DNA of 64,000 nt from Chamaecrista fasciculata (Eukaryota; Streptophyta; Magnoliopsida; Fabales; Fabaceae). Below are positions 58,439 to 64,000 of the stretch, piece after piece. The translations under genes and the position numbers were made by a program. The DNA lies in contig QANZ01001328.1 in the NCBI GenBank assembly GCA_003254925.1, forward strand, positions 159,685 through 223,684, written 5' to 3'. Every line of letters begins with the position of its first letter. Within the stretch, counting starts at the first letter, position 1. The notes below the pieces were generated by a model. It saw only the letters and a list, made by a program, of their open reading frames with translations, made no database searches and was not told where the DNA came from.

Positions 58439-60592
58439 GTTGGGAATCCTAGGCGCCTAAGGCAGCGGAAGCAAAAATAAAATAATTAAAAACGCCTAGG
58501 TCCTATGATTCCCGAACGGATCCGCTAGTAGAATTTAAAACTTTTGGTTAGTGTTATACCTCAGAGTTTCAAATCGATGGTTGTACGAGGCGAGTTCCAC
58601 GGAGTCCACTCCCAGAGTTCTCCCTCTGCCAGTAATCCACACGAACAGTTTCCTTGATCACCGAGGTGCTAGCCTCCAAATTCTTTTCTCAAAAGATATT
58701 CCGGGACCAATCTACAGACCTCTGAATTTCAAGAACTCCTTCTTGATAATTCAGCAATGGAGGTGGCGCTAAGAAGAATCCCCCCACAAGAACTCCTTCT
58801 TGCCTATTCTTCTCTTAAAACCCTAATTTAGGAGCAAAGTCGAATTCTCTCTCTAACTCTTAGAGAAAGTCGACTTTCTCTCTAGTGTGTGCAAAGGAAT
58901 TTTTCTCTCTCTAACTCTTAGGAGGAAAAACAAACTAGGGTTTCACACTTGTGTATCTAGGGCAAGTCGACTTGCCCTCCTTATATAGGGAAGAATTTTG
59001 GTGATTTAAATATTCCTAAAATAAAGATATTCTGATAATATAATTATTTTAGGCCTTGAATTTATAATTATAATATTACCTTAATATTATATTTAAATTC
59101 AAAATGCAATCTTGGAGAATCAAATTGAGAGATCAAATCTCCCAATGGGACCCACCAAGATGGCGCCTAATCCCTCTCTTATTATCCTTGGAATTTAATT
59201 AATCAAAAACCTCTAATTTTTGATTCACCAAAGATATTAAAAGATATTCACCAAATCTTTTGAATTTCAAATCTCCATTTGAATTTCAAATATTATTTGA
59301 ATTAAATAAAACATTTTTATTTAACCCAAAAATATCCCAAGAGGCGCCACCCTCTCCTATTATTAGGAATTTTATAATTCAATAATTTCCTAACTCTTAG
59401 GAACATTATCCAGAATTATTTTCCTAATATTTAAATTGCCTATAATTAATCTCATTAATTATATTCAATTATTAATATTTAAATTTGTCCCACAAATCTA
59501 AATATGTCATCTGTAGATTAATTAAGACCAGACCTAATGTCCCAGACATTTCCTCTGTGTCTTAAATCGTGTCACTCGCGTGACCCACGAATTAACCCTA
59601 ATTCGTGTCCCACTCGAATGGTGATCAGTTCCTGCTCGTGTGTGACCCAGCAGGCCCCACGTGAAGTTGGCAGTAGGGCATCCCCATGACCTACAAGTTG
59701 TGAGCGGACTCTAGCAAGCCATCACAACTACCCAAAATCCGTGAGTTATCGTTCGGTAACCGGAAGAACGACTTAACCTCAGTACCTCCGTGTACGTGAT
59801 CCGTTTGTCCTACGATATCTTGGTCATGGACTAGGCACAGGTATGTCATCCATAATCCAAACCTCAACTTTCTCGATTCCTTGAGTAAGTCCCAAATCCC
59901 AGCGTGGCCACGCATTTTCCTGGACAGACTCATCGAGGGCGCCAGTTAGATATCTCTCATCTTAATGAGGGACAAAATCCCATTTTGGCCAATCCACATT
60001 CCACTGCAAAGCAATCAACCAGCCCCGTACTCAGCCCGTATAACTACCCTGTTACGGGCAGCGTTAGACTAAGCCAAAGACTGACAACTGCAACGCTGGA
60101 ATAGTCATTGACCTCAGGTCAAAGGCATCGCTACAGGCGTACTAGGAGAGACTAGCTGATGACTAAACCCATGCAGGACTCTCCGGGTCAGTCCAGCAAT
60201 TCGTAACCACCTTACGTAATTGCACCATGACTCTCGTCCCAGCATCTAGTGCGTGCATCTCATGCACCGAGGTCATGCTGGTCTTAGTTTATTTTTGCTC
60301 CCACAAAAATAATCGACCAGGGACAATTTTAGATCAATTATCTCATAATTAATCATGGACGAGCTTATTTTTGTGGGAGCAAAAATAAACTAAGACCAGC
60401 TCGACACCGAGGTCATGAGCAATTTTAGATCAAAGTTTTACCGCTAAAGTCTATATTTTCCTAATAATCCAAAAACTTTGCCGGTAGAAGGATGTCAAAA
60501 TCAAACCCATGTACACAACTACATTTATTGTAAAAGAAAGACATATTTAAATCAAATCTCTTTAAATAATATTTGTCTTAATTCTCACAACA
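58439..60592 (-). mobile_element. Probable solo LTR
   Basis: The left edge reads TGTTGGGAATCCTAGGCGCC; on the minus strand this is an LTR 3' end ...CCCAACA. On that strand a TATA-like CCTATATAAGG lies near 58985. The region is GC-richer than its surroundings and non-coding. The right edge may be at 60592 (minus strand TGTTGTGAG...), but the 5-bp flanks there ('ataag', 'atagc') do not match, so it is uncertain. No internal retrotransposon genes are seen. Confidence 0.5.
60277..60400. repeat. Perfect 36-bp inverted repeat inside LTR-like region
   Basis: 60277-60312 and 60365-60400 are exact reverse complements. The flanks repeat directly ('caccgaggtcatg' on both sides, 'caattttagatcaa' inside and after), which suggests a template-switch rearrangement or an assembly error. 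Confidence 0.9.
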
Positions 60593-61665
60593 ATAGCTTA
60601 TTTTAAATCAAATCTCTTTAAATTAAACTTTTTTTTTATTTAAAGAAGGGTACGTTTCAAACAAAAACACAGTTAATCCTTGAGTTGGCATTCTCTCAAG
60701 TCTCAAGGTGTGAAGAATTTTTTAATATTAAATTAAAATATTATCTGTTTGCCGGCTTTTAGGCCTCGTCTAGTTACCAACAAAAAAAAAAGAAAAAAAA
60801 ATATTATTTGTTTATTTGTACATAAGTTTAAAATGTAGATTAAGTAGCCTTTGTAGAAATTGTGGCTAATTTTATACCACCACGGCATGTCATGTATCAA
60901 ATCATGCTTTTGTTTTATTATGAGAAAATGGATTCTTTTTGCAGCATAATTTTTTTTTGACTTAGTGTACAAAATATTGATATTACTATTGTCATAAACT
61001 AGAATAAAAGAAAATATAGCGAATTAATAACCGAATAAATCAAGAGTTATAATGAAATAAATCTCAAAGAAATTATAAAGATAAATTTTAGAAGATCCAA
61101 GTTTTGATTCTTTCAAATGTTATAAGTTTCCTCATCATTCTTCTTAATCCTTAATTATGTAACTTTTTGGGTCAGTTTTAAATTGTTATTTTGGAAAATT
61201 CAAGATTTCCCAATAATTGAAACAAAGTACATTACTTATTGTCTATTGATCAATTTAGCTCACTTCAAACCTCAATAAGGATTTTTTAAGTTTATTAAAT
61301 TATAAACTTTCCTTATATTCTCTCTCTCTTATATTAGATTATACAAAAAATTTGTTTGTAATATCTTTATTATCATAAATGATCATACAAAAAATTTATT
61401 GTCACATATATAATTTTCTCTACTTGGGCCTTATATTATAGGGATAGTACAATACCATTGCAGCAAATTCTAAGTTATTTATCCTTACAATAATTTTTCT
61501 TCCTATTTGGACATCAAATGCTGTAACAATTTATGGTATTCTTTCATTTACTATCATTAAAATTAAATCCACAGATATTGTCATACAAGATGAGGCCAGG
61601 AATAACTGATAAACAACCAAAAGATTACATTGCCTTGACTTGAAAACTTGGGACTAATTTACAAT
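60593..61665. other. AT-rich intergenic DNA, nothing recognised
   Basis: Lies downstream of the homeodomain gene and probably contains its 3' UTR at the upper end. No other feature supported. Confidence 0.5.
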
Positions 61666-63897
61666 TCAACTTTTTTCCCTTAACTCAGCTACAGGTACAT
61701 ATATTACTGATGGTACATTAGACTTGGATTCATTTGAATCCTTTGCTCTGTGATTTTGTATTTCAAGTAATTTCTGCTTCATATTGTCTAGTCTTTTCTT
61801 CACTTTGCTTAGTCTTCCAAATTCCAATTCTGCCGCCTCTGAGTCTCCTTCAAACATGCAATTTAATTTCTTCCTCCTTTTTTCTTTCAACAGTTTCTTC
61901 AAGCTCACATCATCTGTGAACTCCACAAGGTCCTGAAAATGGTATTGAAAGAAATACCAATTGGGGTCTGAATATTTCATCAAACTCAGTGCAAGTGCAA
62001 CTAACTAATAGAGCTTTGATAAAGGATAAAAACTCACCAAACTAAGGTGAGAAAAAAGATTAGTAGATTGAGTCAATCATTTATAACCATGTCGCTCTGA
62101 TACACGATTCAGTTAAGCCTACCTTTGACATGTACATAAAAGCCAGTTCTTGTCTTGAGAAATTCATGTAAACTAAACTAATCATAAATGAATTTAAAAT
62201 GTAAATATACTAGACATAGTTATAAATGAGATTTTCTTTTGATATACGTATTCATTTATTCTTAATTGATTTTGTATATAAATTTCTCGTTTGACCAGGT
62301 CAAAAGAATTTCTTGTAATACTTAAGCATGCAAATGCATACAGAACATGATATTTAGAAGAAAAGCACCTTGTTGCCGTTTTCTCTTGATTGAGGTGGAG
62401 ATATATCTTGTTTCCTTTCCTTCAAGGCTTTACGGCTAGATGACTTCAAGCGCTTTCTATGGACATCATTTTTAACTTTCTTCTGTGGATCTGTCAAAGT
62501 TACTTTTGAGGTTTCCTTTGACATCAGATGCTCATTCTCGACAATTAGTAAACTAGAATCCTGTGGGTTTCTAGAAATGATGCTTTGAATCTGTTCTGCT
62601 CCTTCGGCTTGCTGCTGAACAGAATCCACTAACATCAGAGTTTATTGCAAATTGAACTTCTTAACACAAAATGATGCCACCCAATATTAGAGTTAGCAAA
62701 GGTCAATATTCTTGCAAAGCAATTAAAAACTAAAGAGATATTGTGAAGTACTTGTGTCTGTGGCAAGTTTCCATCAAGTGTGCTATGACTTCAGTTATTT
62801 CTACTCTTCTGGTACTTGGACGGAATAGCATAAAATAATTTTAGAATTCTTGGATCTCAGGAAAATGAGGCTCCTTATTCAAGTTCGGGATACAAGGGTA
62901 AATGGCTCTAGTAGGCCTAATATTCAATTCAATTGGATTTCTTCATTCATTGTATATCTTCCTTATTCAACTGTTTAGCACCAGTTTAATACCATTAATA
63001 CAAAGACAGTGCAAAATTTGAACTCAGTTTGTACCCATGTTTCTTTCAAAATGACATACAGAAAGGACAACGATTATCCAGAGCTAGACACGGCAGATTT
63101 TCTGAAAACTATGGATCAAGCTGAGAGAGCAGAAAGAAATAAAGAAAGAAATCACTTATTCACTATATCATATAAATTGAGAGCAAAAATTAACAGTGAA
63201 GCTTACCTTTCTGGTCTTAAGTGCTAAATAGCGCGCATTTTTGAACCATTTGCTAACCTGAATTTTCTAATTTATGTTAGCAACTGAGAGTTGAACAGAT
63301 ATACAATTGCTAGACATGAACAAAGACTAAAGGCAATGCAAATAAATTTAGTGAGCTGGACGTTCTTAAATTGGTTTTAGTGATTTTAATCAAATATTCA
63401 TAGTATAGATTCCTATAAAAATAGAAATAAGGAGTTATTTGAGGTTGAAAGTATAACCTTATCAGCATCCAGACCCAACTCCTCTGAAAGACGCTCTTTC
63501 ACAGATTTTGAAGGAAGTTCATTCTCTGCAAAGGCTTGGCGAAGCTTCTGGCAGATTCCACAAGAAAGTGAAAAGACACAAGTTAGGGCATATTCACCCT
63601 TTACATATTGTTCTCATCAGGAAACCTAGCTACGAGTACAAAGGAAATAAGAAATGCAACTAGAAGTACCTCAACCGCATCACGTGGAAGCCTGAAACAA
63701 GGCCTTCTATTTTGCAAATCAGAAGAATCTTCCCTTAAAATGTTTTCTTCATTGGGAAACTTACTCTCACTTTCACAGAGAGTCATCAGAGTATTCACAG
63801 CATCAGATTCTTTTTCTCTTCGCTTCCTTTTGACAGGACCCCAGTCCTCATCTTCGCTAACTTGTTCAAATGCAGGAGCATCTTTCCCAAACATTTC
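61666..63897 (-). CDS. PRHA: PRHA/HAT3.1-type homeodomain protein, C-terminal part
   Basis: Five phase-0 exons on the minus strand: 63897-63670, 63547-63458, 63257-63207, 62614-62369 and 61932-61666, giving 293 residues to the stop. The first visible exon has an acidic-basic stretch (QVSEDEDWGPVKRKRREKES). A divergent homeodomain follows across three exons (RLPRDAVE, KLRQAFAENELPSKSVKERL, VSKWFKNARYLALKTRK); the recognition helix contains WFKNAR. The C-terminus is a charged coiled coil. The family usually also has a PHD finger, which must lie upstream, beyond the window edge. These are nuclear transcription factors; Arabidopsis PRHA was found binding a pathogenesis-related promoter. The acceptor at 62614 was chosen to keep frame; an alternative lies a few codons upstream. 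Confidence 0.88.
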
Positions 63898-64000
63898 CTA
63901 AAATGATATTTACTCACATGAAAAGAACTTTAATTGATAGTATAAAGTTAAAGTTAAAAATTAAGGTCAAAATCCCATCAATGTGGTTCTTTATTAATCC

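Noticed and set aside
1..64000. CRISPR arrays, rRNA, tRNA, operons, bacterial ribosome-binding sites
   Set aside because: None is expected in plant nuclear DNA of this kind and I found no sequence that supports any of them.

Overview
The window is nuclear DNA of a flowering plant, most likely a eudicot. It is AT-rich, its genes have many exons with GT-AG introns, and the DNA between them is packed with plant transposons (Mutator-like, hAT, Copia, LINE, solo LTR). The coding sequences match eudicot families closely. I cannot name the species. The assembly has two N gaps (22274-22706 and 39393-39449) and six single-N joins.

Five host genes form the backbone, in this order: a bHLH35/bHLH27-type transcription factor (+, 5' end cut by the window edge, exons 185-6300); a MIF/D-dopachrome tautomerase-like gene (-, 7207-10172, complete, 115 aa); a PEPPER-type triple-KH RNA-binding protein (-, 12666-18248, complete, six exons, 488 aa); a CIA2-like chloroplast-import regulator lacking the usual C-terminal CCT domain (+, 37485-38666); and a PRHA/HAT3.1-type homeodomain gene (-, 61666-63897, N-terminal part beyond the right edge). 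From memory, the Arabidopsis counterparts sit as neighbours in three places (bHLH35-MDL2-CIA2 near At5g57150-57180, CIL-PEP at At4g25990-26000, bHLH27-PRHA at At4g29930-29940). The window therefore looks like a less fractionated version of one ancestral gene block, stretched by transposons.

The most striking object is a 6.3-kb Mutator-like element (21207-27525) with 243-bp terminal inverted repeats and a perfect 9-bp target duplication. It has the convergent two-gene layout of maize MuDR. A mudrA-like transposase (MULE domain, SWIM finger, CCHC knuckle) reads in from the left. A small GRF-type zinc-finger gene reads in from the right, in the place where MuDR carries mudrB. Between them lies an exon-sized fragment resembling the cell-cycle gene APC5. 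Both element genes carry a frameshift. A second, non-autonomous Mutator-like element (54306-55689) also has a perfect 9-bp duplication and holds an unrecognised exon-like segment.

Other mobile DNA: two hAT-type MITEs with 8-bp duplications (11163-11658, 49629-49952); an internally deleted Copia element (42533-44873); a 5'-truncated LINE (56441-58438) abutting a probable solo LTR (58439-about 60592); a probable internally deleted LINE (28973-30034); a CACTA-like fragment (47636-47905); a long foldback (34211-34497); and several families of 'ggtcc'-rich MITE-like repeats. Two degraded gene fragments lie between them: UGT80-type sterol glucosyltransferase exons (-, 50164-51928) and a piece of the jasmonate receptor gene COI1 (+, 53744-about 54152). 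At four of the six single-N joins the flanking sequence is duplicated, which suggests unmerged contig ends or haplotypes rather than real tandem repeats.
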